A stretch of DNA of 30,299 bases from positions 1 to 30,299 of the forward strand of contig CALKHV010000119.1 in NCBI GenBank assembly GCA_937988865.1, written 5' to 3'. Origin of the DNA: an uncultured Propionibacteriaceae bacterium (lineage in GTDB: Bacteria > Actinomycetota > Actinomycetes > Propionibacteriales > Propionibacteriaceae). Below are positions 22,072-29,871 of this stretch, in pieces; the first letter of the stretch is position 1; each line of letters opens with the position of its first letter. Position numbers and translations under genes: made by a program. The notes under the pieces were generated by a model, which was given only the letters and a program-made list of their open reading frames with translations, was not told where the DNA came from and did no database searches.

Positions 22072-24180
22072 ATGGCTCCGGCACGATCCCTGGCCGACGC
22101 CGTGCGCGCCCTTGACCGGCAGGCTCTCGGGCGGTTGTTGACGCTGCGTCCCGACCTGGCACTTCCCACGCCCCTGACGATTGCCGAGGTCATCGAGCGG
22201 GCGTCCGGCAACGCGTCCACCCAACTCGCGATCGACGGGCTCGACGCCTGGCAGTTGCGCGTGGCGACGGCGCTGGCCGCGTCGGAGGACGGGATGTCGT
22301 TGCGCAGGCTCGCCGCCCTGCTGGACACCGAACGAGGCCCCGTCGACCAGGCAGTGGGCCAACTCAGCGGGCGGGCACTGGTCTGGGGCGGAGAACGCGG
22401 CCTGCACCTCACCCGCGCCGCGCGGGCGTGTCTCGGGCCCTACCCCGCCGGGCTCGCACCCGTGTCGGCACAACCGCTCACCGACACCGAGGTGGACGCA
22501 CGACTGGCCGAGGCCGGGAGCGTGGCGTCCGAAGTGGTTGAACGACTGCTCTGGGGGCCGCCCACCGGGGCGGTCCGCAACGCCGAGATGCGTGCCGCGT
22601 CGCTCGCGGAGGACAACCCGATCGACCGGTTGCTCGCGCGCGGGCTCCTGCGTCCCCTCGACAACGACACGATCATCCTTCCCCGCGAGGTGGCGCTCCG
22701 GGTGCGACGCGGACGCCTGTTCGCCACCCCGGCCGAGACCCGCGTCCCGGGTTGGCCGCCCGTGTCGGTGACGCCCGGATCCGGTCTCGTCAACCAGGCC
22801 GGACGCGGGAGCGCCGTGGAATTCCTCCGGGCGATGGAGTCGCTGCTCGACGAGGTGGACGCGCTGCAGCCCCGGGTGCTGGCGTCCGGGTGGATGGCCC
22901 GGCGAGATGTGGCCCACTTCGGACGCCAGGTCGGCGACGGGGTCGAGGTGCTGCTGCGCCTCGCCGCCCACGCTGGCCTGCTGGCCCGATCGGGGGCCAC
23001 GTGGCTGCCCAGCACGGGTTTCGACCAATGGCTCGCCCTGCCTGACTGGGGCAAGTGGACGCACCTCCTCGCAGCCTGGATCGAACAGACCGGGTGGGCG
23101 TCCGATGCGCCGGGTTCGGGGGACGCCTGGGCTCCGAGCGTCAGGCGTGCTGCCCTCGAGCAGATCCGCCTCGCGGTCCCCGGAACCCCGATCGGGGTGG
23201 AGACACTGGCGTCCAGGTTGGAGTGGTTGCGTCCGACCTGGCGACGCGTCCCCCTGCGCGACCACTGCGCCGAGGTGCTCGCCGATCTCGCGCGCTTCGG
23301 GGTGGCGGCGCTGGGCGTGCGGACCGACCTGCTGGACGCGACCGACGACCCGGGCTTCCCCGAGCCGGTGCACCAGTTCGTCATCCAGTCCGACCTGACG
23401 GCCGTGGCGCAGGGGCCACTGGCGCACGACGTCGCCCTCGTCATGCGGACGCTGGCCGATCGCGAGTCACACGGAGGGGCGGCAGTCTTCCGGTTCAGCG
23501 CGGCGAGCGTCCGACGTGGGCTGGACGCGGGCTGGACCGTCGACGAGGTGCGCGCGTGGGTCACCGAGCACAGCTCCACGGGCGTACCACAGCCCCTGGA
23601 ATACCTGCTCGGCGACATCGGACGCCTGCACGGCCGCATCCAGGTCGCGTCCGTCGCGTCGGTGCTGACGGTTGACGACGAGGCGATCGTCGAAACCGTG
23701 CTGGCCCACCCCCGGGCCGGGGGGCTGGGGCTGCAGCGGCTGGCGCCCACGGTGCTGGCAGCCCAGGCCGAACCGTCCGAACTCGTGGAGTTCCTGCAGG
23801 AGATGGGCCTCGCACCCGTCGCCCGGGACGCGTCCGGGGCGCGATTCGTGACGCCTGCGCCTCGACGCGCGCGCGGCACGTTGCCCGAACTGATCCGCCC
23901 GCTCCCGCCGGTGGTCGACAGCCTGGGCCTCGCGTCCCGGTTGCTCGCCCGGGGCGAGGCGGACGCGCAACCCCGGACGCCCGGGTCGATCGTCGAACCC
24001 CTCACCGAGGCTGCCCACGCGGGGGGATGGGTCGAGGTCGACTACGTCGCCGACGACGGGACGCCACGCACGGCGGCGGTCCGCGTCCTCGGGGTGTCGA
24101 GCGGGACGGCACGTCTGATCAGGCGTGGCACGGGGCAACTCAACGTCCCGGTGGCCCGGATCATCTCGGTGCGCGGGTGA
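22072..24180 (+). CDS. helicase-associated protein (XPB/Ssl2 N-terminal-like)
   Basis: A 702-residue actinobacterial protein of the helicase-associated type (Helicase_C_3/XPB-Ssl2-like region), homologous in position to Rv0862c of M. tuberculosis, which lies beside the XPB helicase gene. No Walker A or DEAD/DEVH motif is seen, so it is not itself a helicase. Several winged-helix-like stretches occur, for example WQLRVATALAASEDGMSLRRLAALL near residue 60 and a C-terminal WYL-like end with GGWVEVDYVADDGTPRTAAVRVLGV. The C-terminal segment resembles WYL domains, which sense ligands or nucleic acids. It lacks a clear Shine-Dalgarno and probably depends on the gene 3 bp upstream. The function, possibly DNA repair with XPB, is unproven. 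Confidence 0.8.
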   Translation: MAPARSLADAVRALDRQALGRLLTLRPDLALPTPLTIAEVIERASGNASTQLAIDGLDAWQLRVATALAASEDGMSLRRLAALLDTERGPVDQAVGQLSGRALVWGGERGLHLTRAARACLGPYPAGLAPVSAQPLTDTEVDARLAEAGSVASEVVERLLWGPPTGAVRNAEMRAASLAEDNPIDRLLARGLLRPLDNDTIILPREVALRVRRGRLFATPAETRVPGWPPVSVTPGSGLVNQAGRGSAVEFLRAMESLLDEVDALQPRVLASGWMARRDVAHFGRQVGDGVEVLLRLAAHAGLLARSGATWLPSTGFDQWLALPDWGKWTHLLAAWIEQTGWASDAPGSGDAWAPSVRRAALEQIRLAVPGTPIGVETLASRLEWLRPTWRRVPLRDHCAEVLADLARFGVAALGVRTDLLDATDDPGFPEPVHQFVIQSDLTAVAQGPLAHDVALVMRTLADRESHGGAAVFRFSAASVRRGLDAGWTVDEVRAWVTEHSSTGVPQPLEYLLGDIGRLHGRIQVASVASVLTVDDEAIVETVLAHPRAGGLGLQRLAPTVLAAQAEPSELVEFLQEMGLAPVARDASGARFVTPAPRRARGTLPELIRPLPPVVDSLGLASRLLARGEADAQPRTPGSIVEPLTEAAHAGGWVEVDYVADDGTPRTAAVRVLGVSSGTARLIRRGTGQLNVPVARIISVRG

Positions 24181-24248
24181 CCGCTGGGACGCGCCCGATC
24201 CACCCCGAGTGGGTGTCCCGCCAGCCGGGCTGGAAAGGCGACCGCGGG

Positions 24249-24254
24249 TAGCAT
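24249..24254 (+). promoter_or_regulatory. -10 box TAGCAT of the FN3 protein gene (leaderless)
   Basis: Ends 7 nt before the ATG at 24262. Confidence 0.45.
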
Positions 24255-24261
24255 CTGGGCC

Positions 24262-25068
24262 ATGCGCAGGTCAACGCTCGGACGCGCCGCCCTGGGGGCG
24301 GCGTGCGTGGTGGCTGCGCTGACCGTGTACTTCTGGCCGGGGTCGTCCGACCCCACGGAGTCGGCGGTGGTGCCACCACCCACCGCGAGCACTGCGGCGA
24401 CCGCAGTGCCCAGCGTGTCGCCGACATCGCCCGTGGTGCAGCCGGTTCGTACCACCGCGACTCCCACGGCCGAGCGCGACCTCAGGCCACCCACTCCGGT
24501 CAGCAATCTGACACTCGCGGGAAACACCGTGGCAACGTTCACGGTGTCGTGGGGCCCCGCGTCCGACGCGTTTGGCGTCGCGAATTACCAGGTACTGCTC
24601 AACGGCTACATCGTCGCCCTCGTGCCACGGGAGTTCGCCGTACTGGACTGGCCGGCGGACGTCGAGCCGTTGCTCGTCCAGGTCGCCGCGCTCGACGAGG
24701 CGGGAAACCGCTCGGAGTGGCGGGCCATCGTCATCATTCCGCCGGTCGTGGTCGCCCCGACCGTGGACGATCCCCCACCTCCGCTGGACGAGTCGCCCAC
24801 GTCCCCTCCTGCGAGCGCACTGCCGTCGGCCGGACCATCGACGACGCCGACCGCGTCAGGGACGCCGAGCCCGTCGGTGACCTCTGCCACATCAGGGACT
24901 CCGGTCCCGTCGTCGTCCTTCGTCGATCCGACCGGACACATCGAGCCGTGGCCCATCCCGACGTTCTGGGCGTCCGGGGTCACACCCGCACCGACGGAGA
25001 CGGGAACGGGCACCCCGACGGCAACGGCGACGCCGGTCGCGCCGGTGTCGGACCTCAGCGTGCCCTGA
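24262..25068 (+). CDS. secreted FN3-domain protein with Pro/Ser/Thr-rich linkers
   Basis: A 268-residue exported protein. A basic N-terminus MRRSTLGR precedes one hydrophobic segment (about 9-25), a signal peptide or membrane anchor with no clear cleavage site or lipobox Cys. A Ser/Thr/Pro linker follows (about 28-72). Residues about 75-160 look like one fibronectin type III domain: PPTPVSNLTL, FTVSWGPASDAFGVANYQVLLNG and VQVAALDEAGNRSEW. The remaining 100 residues are a long Pro/Ser/Thr-rich tail, probably spanning or binding the cell wall. It is placed between the two helicase-related genes but has its own promoter. The function is unknown. Confidence 0.75.
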   Translation: MRRSTLGRAALGAACVVAALTVYFWPGSSDPTESAVVPPPTASTAATAVPSVSPTSPVVQPVRTTATPTAERDLRPPTPVSNLTLAGNTVATFTVSWGPASDAFGVANYQVLLNGYIVALVPREFAVLDWPADVEPLLVQVAALDEAGNRSEWRAIVIIPPVVVAPTVDDPPPPLDESPTSPPASALPSAGPSTTPTASGTPSPSVTSATSGTPVPSSSFVDPTGHIEPWPIPTFWASGVTPAPTETGTGTPTATATPVAPVSDLSVP

Positions 25069-25095
25069 GGTCGACCGACGGCTTCCCCGCCCGGG

Positions 25096-25101
25096 TACGG
25101 T
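25096..25101 (+). promoter_or_regulatory. -10 box TACGGT of the XPB gene (leaderless)
   Basis: Ends 7 nt before the ATG at 25109 and overlaps a GTG at 25100, which is therefore not the start. Confidence 0.45.
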
Positions 25102-25108
25102 GGACGCG

Positions 25109-26743
25109 ATGAATACGCCCGGTCCCCTCATCGTCCAGTCCGATCGAACCCTGCTGCTCGAGGTCGATCACGAATCGGCGAACGAGTGCCGCATCGCGAT
25201 CGCGCCCTTCGCCGAACTTGAACGGGCCCCCGAGCACGTCCACACCTACCGGCTGACGCCGCTGGGACTGTGGAACGCCCGCGCGGCCGGACACGACGCC
25301 GAGCAGGTGGTCGACGTGCTGCTGCGGTACTCGCGCTACCCCGTGCCCGCGTCCCTCTTGATCGACCTCACGGAGACGATGGGACGCTACGGGCGGCTGC
25401 GCATCGAGAAGCATCCGACGCACGGGCTGGTCCTCGTCAGCACGGACGCTGCGGTGCTGACCGAGGTGCTGCGATCGTCCAAGGTGAAAGGCCTTGTCGG
25501 AGCACGGATCGACACGGACTCGGTGGTGGTGCACCCCTCGGAGCGCGGGCATCTCAAGCAGGTCCTGCTCAAGCTCGGCTGGCCCGCCGACGACCTCGCC
25601 GGTTACGTGGACGGCGAAGCGCACCCGATCGAGCTGCGCGAGGAGGGCTGGAGCCTGCGTCCCTATCAGGGGCAGGCGGCCGACTCGTTCTGGCACGGCG
25701 GGTCGGGTGTCGTCGTGCTGCCCTGCGGGGCCGGCAAGACGATCGTCGGGGCGGCGGCCATGGCGCGCGCCCAGGCCACCACCCTGATCCTGGTCACGAA
25801 CACCGTCGCGGCGCGGCAGTGGAAGGACGAGCTGCTGAAGCGGACGACCCTGACGGCGGACGAGATCGGCGAGTACTCCGGGGCGAAGAAGGAGGTGCGT
25901 CCGGTGACGATCGCCACCTACCAGGTGGTGACGACGAAGCGGGGCGGCGTCCACAAGCACCTCGAGCTCTTCGACGCGCGCGACTGGGGGTTGATCGTCT
26001 ACGACGAGGTGCACCTGTTGCCCGCTCCGGTGTTCCGGATGACCGCCGACCTGCAGGCGCGGCGGCGGCTCGGGCTGACCGCGACGCTCGTGCGCGAAGA
26101 CGGACGCGAGGGCGACGTGTTCAGCCTGATCGGACCCAAGCGGTACGACGCGCCCTGGCGCGACATCGAGGCGCAGGGATGGATCGCCCCGGCCGACTGC
26201 GTCGAGGTGCGGGTGACGCTGACGCCTGACGAACGGATGACCTATGCCACGGCCGACCCTGAGCTCAGGCACCGGCTGGCGGCGTGTGCCGAGTCGAAGC
26301 TGCCGGTGATCGAAGCCCTCGTCGAGAAGCACCGGGGGCAACCGACGCTGGTGATCGGCCAGTACGTCGACCAGCTGGAGGAGTTGGCCGAGGCCCTGGA
26401 CTGCCCGCTCATCACCGGCGCGACGACGACCAACCAGAGGCAGAAGCTGTACGACGGGTTCCGGGCGGGCGAGATCAACCTGCTGGTGGTGTCGAAGGTG
26501 GCGAACTTCTCGATCGACCTGCCGACGGCCGAGGTGGCCGTCCAGGTGTCGGGGGCATTCGGGTCCCGACAGGAGGAGGCGCAGCGGTTGGGAAGGTTGT
26601 TGCGTCCGAAGGAGGGACGCACGGCCCGGTTCTACGCGGTGGTCTCACGCGACACCTCGGATGCCGACTTCGCCGCCCATCGCCAGCGATTCCTGGCGGA
26701 GCAGGGGTACGCCTACCGGATCATGGACGCCGAGGAGATCTGA
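25109..26743 (+). CDS. DNA repair helicase XPB (bacterial)
   Basis: A 544-residue superfamily 2 helicase orthologous to bacterial XPB (Rv0861c, Ercc3). It has 3'-5' DNA unwinding activity in characterised homologues. An N-terminal domain (about 1-180) contains the damage-recognition-like segment. Helicase motifs follow: LRPYQGQAADSFW (Q-like), Walker A CGAGKT near 208-213, the DEVH box near 299-302, GLTATLVREDGRE with the XPB-specific RED motif, TLVIGQYVDQLEEL, and motif VI QEEAQRLGRLLRP near 490. All ATPase residues are present. The start ATG at 25109 is fixed by the -10 box. Its presumed partner lies two genes upstream. Confidence 0.95.
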   Translation: MNTPGPLIVQSDRTLLLEVDHESANECRIAIAPFAELERAPEHVHTYRLTPLGLWNARAAGHDAEQVVDVLLRYSRYPVPASLLIDLTETMGRYGRLRIEKHPTHGLVLVSTDAAVLTEVLRSSKVKGLVGARIDTDSVVVHPSERGHLKQVLLKLGWPADDLAGYVDGEAHPIELREEGWSLRPYQGQAADSFWHGGSGVVVLPCGAGKTIVGAAAMARAQATTLILVTNTVAARQWKDELLKRTTLTADEIGEYSGAKKEVRPVTIATYQVVTTKRGGVHKHLELFDARDWGLIVYDEVHLLPAPVFRMTADLQARRRLGLTATLVREDGREGDVFSLIGPKRYDAPWRDIEAQGWIAPADCVEVRVTLTPDERMTYATADPELRHRLAACAESKLPVIEALVEKHRGQPTLVIGQYVDQLEELAEALDCPLITGATTTNQRQKLYDGFRAGEINLLVVSKVANFSIDLPTAEVAVQVSGAFGSRQEEAQRLGRLLRPKEGRTARFYAVVSRDTSDADFAAHRQRFLAEQGYAYRIMDAEEI

Positions 26744-26750
26744 GATTCCC

Positions 26751-26756
26751 TAGAGT
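26751..26756 (+). promoter_or_regulatory. -10 box TAGAGT of the glycosyltransferase gene (leaderless)
   Basis: Ends 7 nt before the ATG at 26764 and lies only 8 nt after the XPB stop codon. Confidence 0.45.
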
Positions 26757-26763
26757 GGGCGGC

Positions 26764-27675
26764 ATGCCGCTCGCCGTTGCTCTCGCCGTCATCACGTACC
26801 GGCGCCCGCAGCTCCTCGCGGGGCTCCTCGAGAGTCTGCAGGCCCAGCAACTCACGCACCCGGACGCCTGGTCGGTCCGCGTGGTCGTCGTCGACAACGA
26901 CCCGGACGCCGGCGCCCGCGAGGTCGTCTCCGCGTCCACCGGGCCGTGGCCGATCCACTATGAGACCGAGTCCGAGCCCGGAATCCCCCTCGCCCGCGAG
27001 GCCAGCGTCGGCCTCTGCGCGGACGACGACGCCGTGGTCTTCGTCGACGACGACGAGATCGCACCGCCCGGCTGGCTCGATCGGCTCCTCACCACCTGGC
27101 AACGCACGGGCGCCGACGTGGTCACCGGGCCGGTCGAAGGGATTCTCCCCCCGGACGCCCCGGCCTGGGCCCGGCACTCCGACGTCTACACGAGCGTCGG
27201 CCGGCACGCCACCGGCGACGAACTCGACAAGGCCTACACGAACAACACCCTCGTGTCGCGGGAAGTCCTCGACACCGTGACTCCTGCCTTCGACCCGGCT
27301 TTCCGGTTCACGGGGTCGAGCGACCTGCACTTCTTCCTCCGCGTCCACGCCGCCGGCTTCCGCATCGTCTGGGACGACGAGGCGATCGTCCAGGAGGTCG
27401 TCCCACCCGAGCGTGTGACGCTCGCCTGGCTTGCCCGCCGCGCCTTCCGCTCGGGGGCCGGCGACTCGATCAGCCGTCGGCTCATCACCCCGGGATGGCG
27501 GGGCGCCACCGCGTCCGTGGTGTTGGGCGGTGGACGCATGGTGAACGGGCTGGGACTTCTCGTCCTCGGCGTCGCCTCGCCACCCAGACGGATCAAGGGC
27601 CTGCGCCGCATCGTCTCGGGTGTCGGCTCCCTCGCAGGCGTGGTCGGGGTCAACCACGAGGAGTACAAACGCTGA
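26764..27675 (+). CDS. family 2 glycosyltransferase
   Basis: A 303-residue GT-A fold glycosyltransferase. The N-terminal strand is LAVALAVITYRRP. VVVDNDPDA near residue 41 is the nucleotide-side Asp motif. FVDDDEIAP near 92-100 is the metal-binding DxD. TGSSDLHFFLRVHAAGFRIVWDDEA contains the acceptor-side acidic residues. The C-terminal 60 residues are moderately hydrophobic (MVNGLGLLVLGVAS) and could lie on the membrane. It probably acts on a lipid-linked or cell-envelope glycan; donor and acceptor cannot be told. It starts 20 bp after XPB but has its own -10 box. It begins the envelope-glycan group at the right end. Confidence 0.88.
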   Translation: MPLAVALAVITYRRPQLLAGLLESLQAQQLTHPDAWSVRVVVVDNDPDAGAREVVSASTGPWPIHYETESEPGIPLAREASVGLCADDDAVVFVDDDEIAPPGWLDRLLTTWQRTGADVVTGPVEGILPPDAPAWARHSDVYTSVGRHATGDELDKAYTNNTLVSREVLDTVTPAFDPAFRFTGSSDLHFFLRVHAAGFRIVWDDEAIVQEVVPPERVTLAWLARRAFRSGAGDSISRRLITPGWRGATASVVLGGGRMVNGLGLLVLGVASPPRRIKGLRRIVSGVGSLAGVVGVNHEEYKR

Positions 27676-27691
27676 CGACTCGCTCGGGTCG
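27676..27691. terminator. short hairpin between convergent genes
   Basis: CGACTC (27676-27681) pairs with GGGTCG (27686-27691) around GCTC, with one G-U pair. It begins immediately after the glycosyltransferase stop codon. It lacks a U-tract and is a weak candidate. Confidence 0.3.
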
Positions 27692-27708
27692 GCAGGATGG
27701 AACAGGAG

Positions 27709-29766
27709 TCAGGCCGGGCCCGACAGGAACTCGGTGAAGTCAGGCGCAAGTTCCTGACCCTGCCTCAGGGACAGGTGAATGCCGTCACGGTAGTAGCGGA
27801 GGTAACCCGGTCCCTGGATCGTGCACTCACCGTCAGGGCAGAGGATCAACCACGGGTCGAACACCCGTGCCCCCGACGCCTTGGCGGCAGCTGTCAACGC
27901 AGCACGCGTCGCCCCTTGACGCGCCATCGCACTGGACACGCTCATCGACTGGTCGCACCCGTTCATCAGGATCCGTGCCGTCGTGCAGGTTGCGGCATTC
28001 CACTTGTCCTCGCCCGTCCAACGCGGAATCGTCTGGACCAGGACGACCTCGTGCCCCGCTCCACGCAGTGACTCCACCATGGTCGTCAGTCCCTGGGTAA
28101 GGCTCTCCAGTTTCTCGGACGTCTCGGTCGACATCGACTCGGTGGTCGGCCCGGTCGACCAGATCCGATTGTCCCAGTAGGTGTCGATGTTGGCGATGAT
28201 CACCGTGCCGGGGCTCGCCTCCTCCAGCAGGTACGTCAGCGTTCCTCGCACGTAGCCCATGCACTTCTCATCCCATCCGCGCGGTTGGGTGCGGTTGTCG
28301 AGAGGCAGGTCAACCATCGGACAGGAGTTGGCCGTAGAGGTGATCACGGGACGCCCCAGCGTCCGCCCCGCCCCCACGACGCTGTCGACGAACTGGCCCG
28401 CATTGGAATCGCCGAAGAGATAGATGGGGGCTCCGTCTGCGTCGATGTTCCAGGTGCACTCGTCCGCGGTGTCACCCCGCAGCGGCGCGAACCGGTGGCA
28501 CCCCTCGGGCCGGGCGGACGCTGCCTCCTGAAAGTCCTGGACCCGGGGCAACAGGAAGCCCTTGTCGGACGCCTGCCACAGACCCACGGACAAGACGATG
28601 GGGGGCAGCAGCACAGCCGCGACGAAGAGCGTGAACGCTCTCCGCGTCGTCGTGGGCCTCGTGCGCAGTGGCGTCTCGACCCACCGATAGGACGCGATCG
28701 CGGGGACGAACGAGACCACCGCGGCCACGAGGGCCGCCCGTTCGTGGTGGGGCCACAGGGCACCCGCAAACACGATCAGCGGCCAGTGCCAGAGGTAGAT
28801 CGAGTAGGACCAGTCGCCCAAGCGCACCAGGGGTGAGAACGACAGGACCCTGGCCGTGACGCCGTCACGAGCACTTCCGGCCACCAGCAGCGCCGCCGTG
28901 CCCGCCACCGGGACGAGGGTGACAGGGCCGGGGAACGGGGTAGACCCGGTGATCGCGAACAGCGACACCAGCAGGAGGGCAGCGCCCCACCCACCCAGGA
29001 CCGCCGCGAGACGTTTCGACTCAACGGCCAGCCGTGGCCCGAGCAACGCCAGCAGTGCCCCCACCCCGAACTCCCAGACTCGGGTGACCGGGCTGTAGAA
29101 GCCCAGCAACCATGGCTGGCTCGCGAGCTGATATCCCGATGAACCGGCCAGGGCAGCGACGAACGACGCCACGCTCAGACCGGACACGACGGCCAGCGAG
29201 GCGACGGTGCGAGCCCGCCTCGTCCGGGCCAGCGTCCACGTCAGGCCCAGCAGCAGCGGGAAGATCAGGTAGAACTGTTCCTCGACCGACAGTGACCAGG
29301 TGTTGAGCAGCGCGTTCGAGTCGGCTGCCACGTCGAAGTAGTCACCGGTCAGCCGGGCGATCACGACGTTGGCGCCAAGAAGAACAGCGCCGAGCGCAGT
29401 CCGCGACGTGTCCTGTTGCGGGCCCAGGGGGGAGAGGACGAAGAACCCGAGGAGCATCGTCACCGAGAGCGTCACGGCGAGTGCGGGCGTGAGTCGCTTG
29501 AACCGTCGCACGTAGAAGCGCCCCAGCCGCAGTCGGCCTTCGCCCACCCACTCGCGCATGAGCATCGCGGTGATCACAAAGCCCGAGATCACGAAGAAGA
29601 CGTCGACACCGACGAAGCCGCCCGGCATCGGCAGGCCCGCATGGAAGGCGACGACCATCAGCACCGCGAGCGCCCTCATGCCCTGGATGTCGAGGCGCCG
29701 GGCACCCGCGCGAGCGGGCAGGCCATGCCTCGGCGACGCGTCCTTCAGGGCAGCGGAAGCCGTCAT
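27709..29766 (-). CDS. OafA/YrhL-type acyltransferase with C-terminal SGNH domain
   Basis: A 685-residue membrane acyltransferase that should O-acylate an envelope glycan. The N-terminal acyltransferase-3 domain starts RLDIQGMRALAVLMVVAFHAG with the conserved His, then GGFVGVDVFFVISGF and about ten membrane helices to residue 400. Also present are FYVRRFKRLTPAL and the SLSVEEQFYLIFP motif. The C-terminal periplasmic SGNH domain has GDSN near 450 with the nucleophilic Ser and D-x-x-H as DGIHLS near 662. This two-part type is known from OafA and peptidoglycan or polysaccharide acetylation. The ATG at 29766 has GGGGAG 5 nt upstream. It converges on the GT2 gene and diverges from the mannosyltransferase gene, suggesting a joint role in decorating a surface glycan. 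Confidence 0.93.
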   Translation of the reverse strand: MTASAALKDASPRHGLPARAGARRLDIQGMRALAVLMVVAFHAGLPMPGGFVGVDVFFVISGFVITAMLMREWVGEGRLRLGRFYVRRFKRLTPALAVTLSVTMLLGFFVLSPLGPQQDTSRTALGAVLLGANVVIARLTGDYFDVAADSNALLNTWSLSVEEQFYLIFPLLLGLTWTLARTRRARTVASLAVVSGLSVASFVAALAGSSGYQLASQPWLLGFYSPVTRVWEFGVGALLALLGPRLAVESKRLAAVLGGWGAALLLVSLFAITGSTPFPGPVTLVPVAGTAALLVAGSARDGVTARVLSFSPLVRLGDWSYSIYLWHWPLIVFAGALWPHHERAALVAAVVSFVPAIASYRWVETPLRTRPTTTRRAFTLFVAAVLLPPIVLSVGLWQASDKGFLLPRVQDFQEAASARPEGCHRFAPLRGDTADECTWNIDADGAPIYLFGDSNAGQFVDSVVGAGRTLGRPVITSTANSCPMVDLPLDNRTQPRGWDEKCMGYVRGTLTYLLEEASPGTVIIANIDTYWDNRIWSTGPTTESMSTETSEKLESLTQGLTTMVESLRGAGHEVVLVQTIPRWTGEDKWNAATCTTARILMNGCDQSMSVSSAMARQGATRAALTAAAKASGARVFDPWLILCPDGECTIQGPGYLRYYRDGIHLSLRQGQELAPDFTEFLSGPA

Positions 29767-29859
29767 GTTCTCCCCGGTCGGTGTTGGGCGAGGCAACTCT
29801 AGCGGGCGGAGGCCCTATCGCTGCCCACCCATCTGCCCGCGATCGGCGAGGGGGACCCG

Positions 29860-29865
29860 TAGTCT
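29860..29865 (+). promoter_or_regulatory. -10 box TAGTCT of the gene at 29872 (leaderless)
   Basis: Ends 6 nt before the ATG at 29872. Confidence 0.45.
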
Positions 29866-29871
29866 GACCCC

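Noticed and set aside
21832..23427. Long minus-strand frame opposite the helicase-associated gene
   Set aside because: Shadow with His/Gln/Arg-rich composition and no motif.
25055..26341. Long minus-strand frame opposite XPB
   Set aside because: Shadow of a gene with all helicase motifs.
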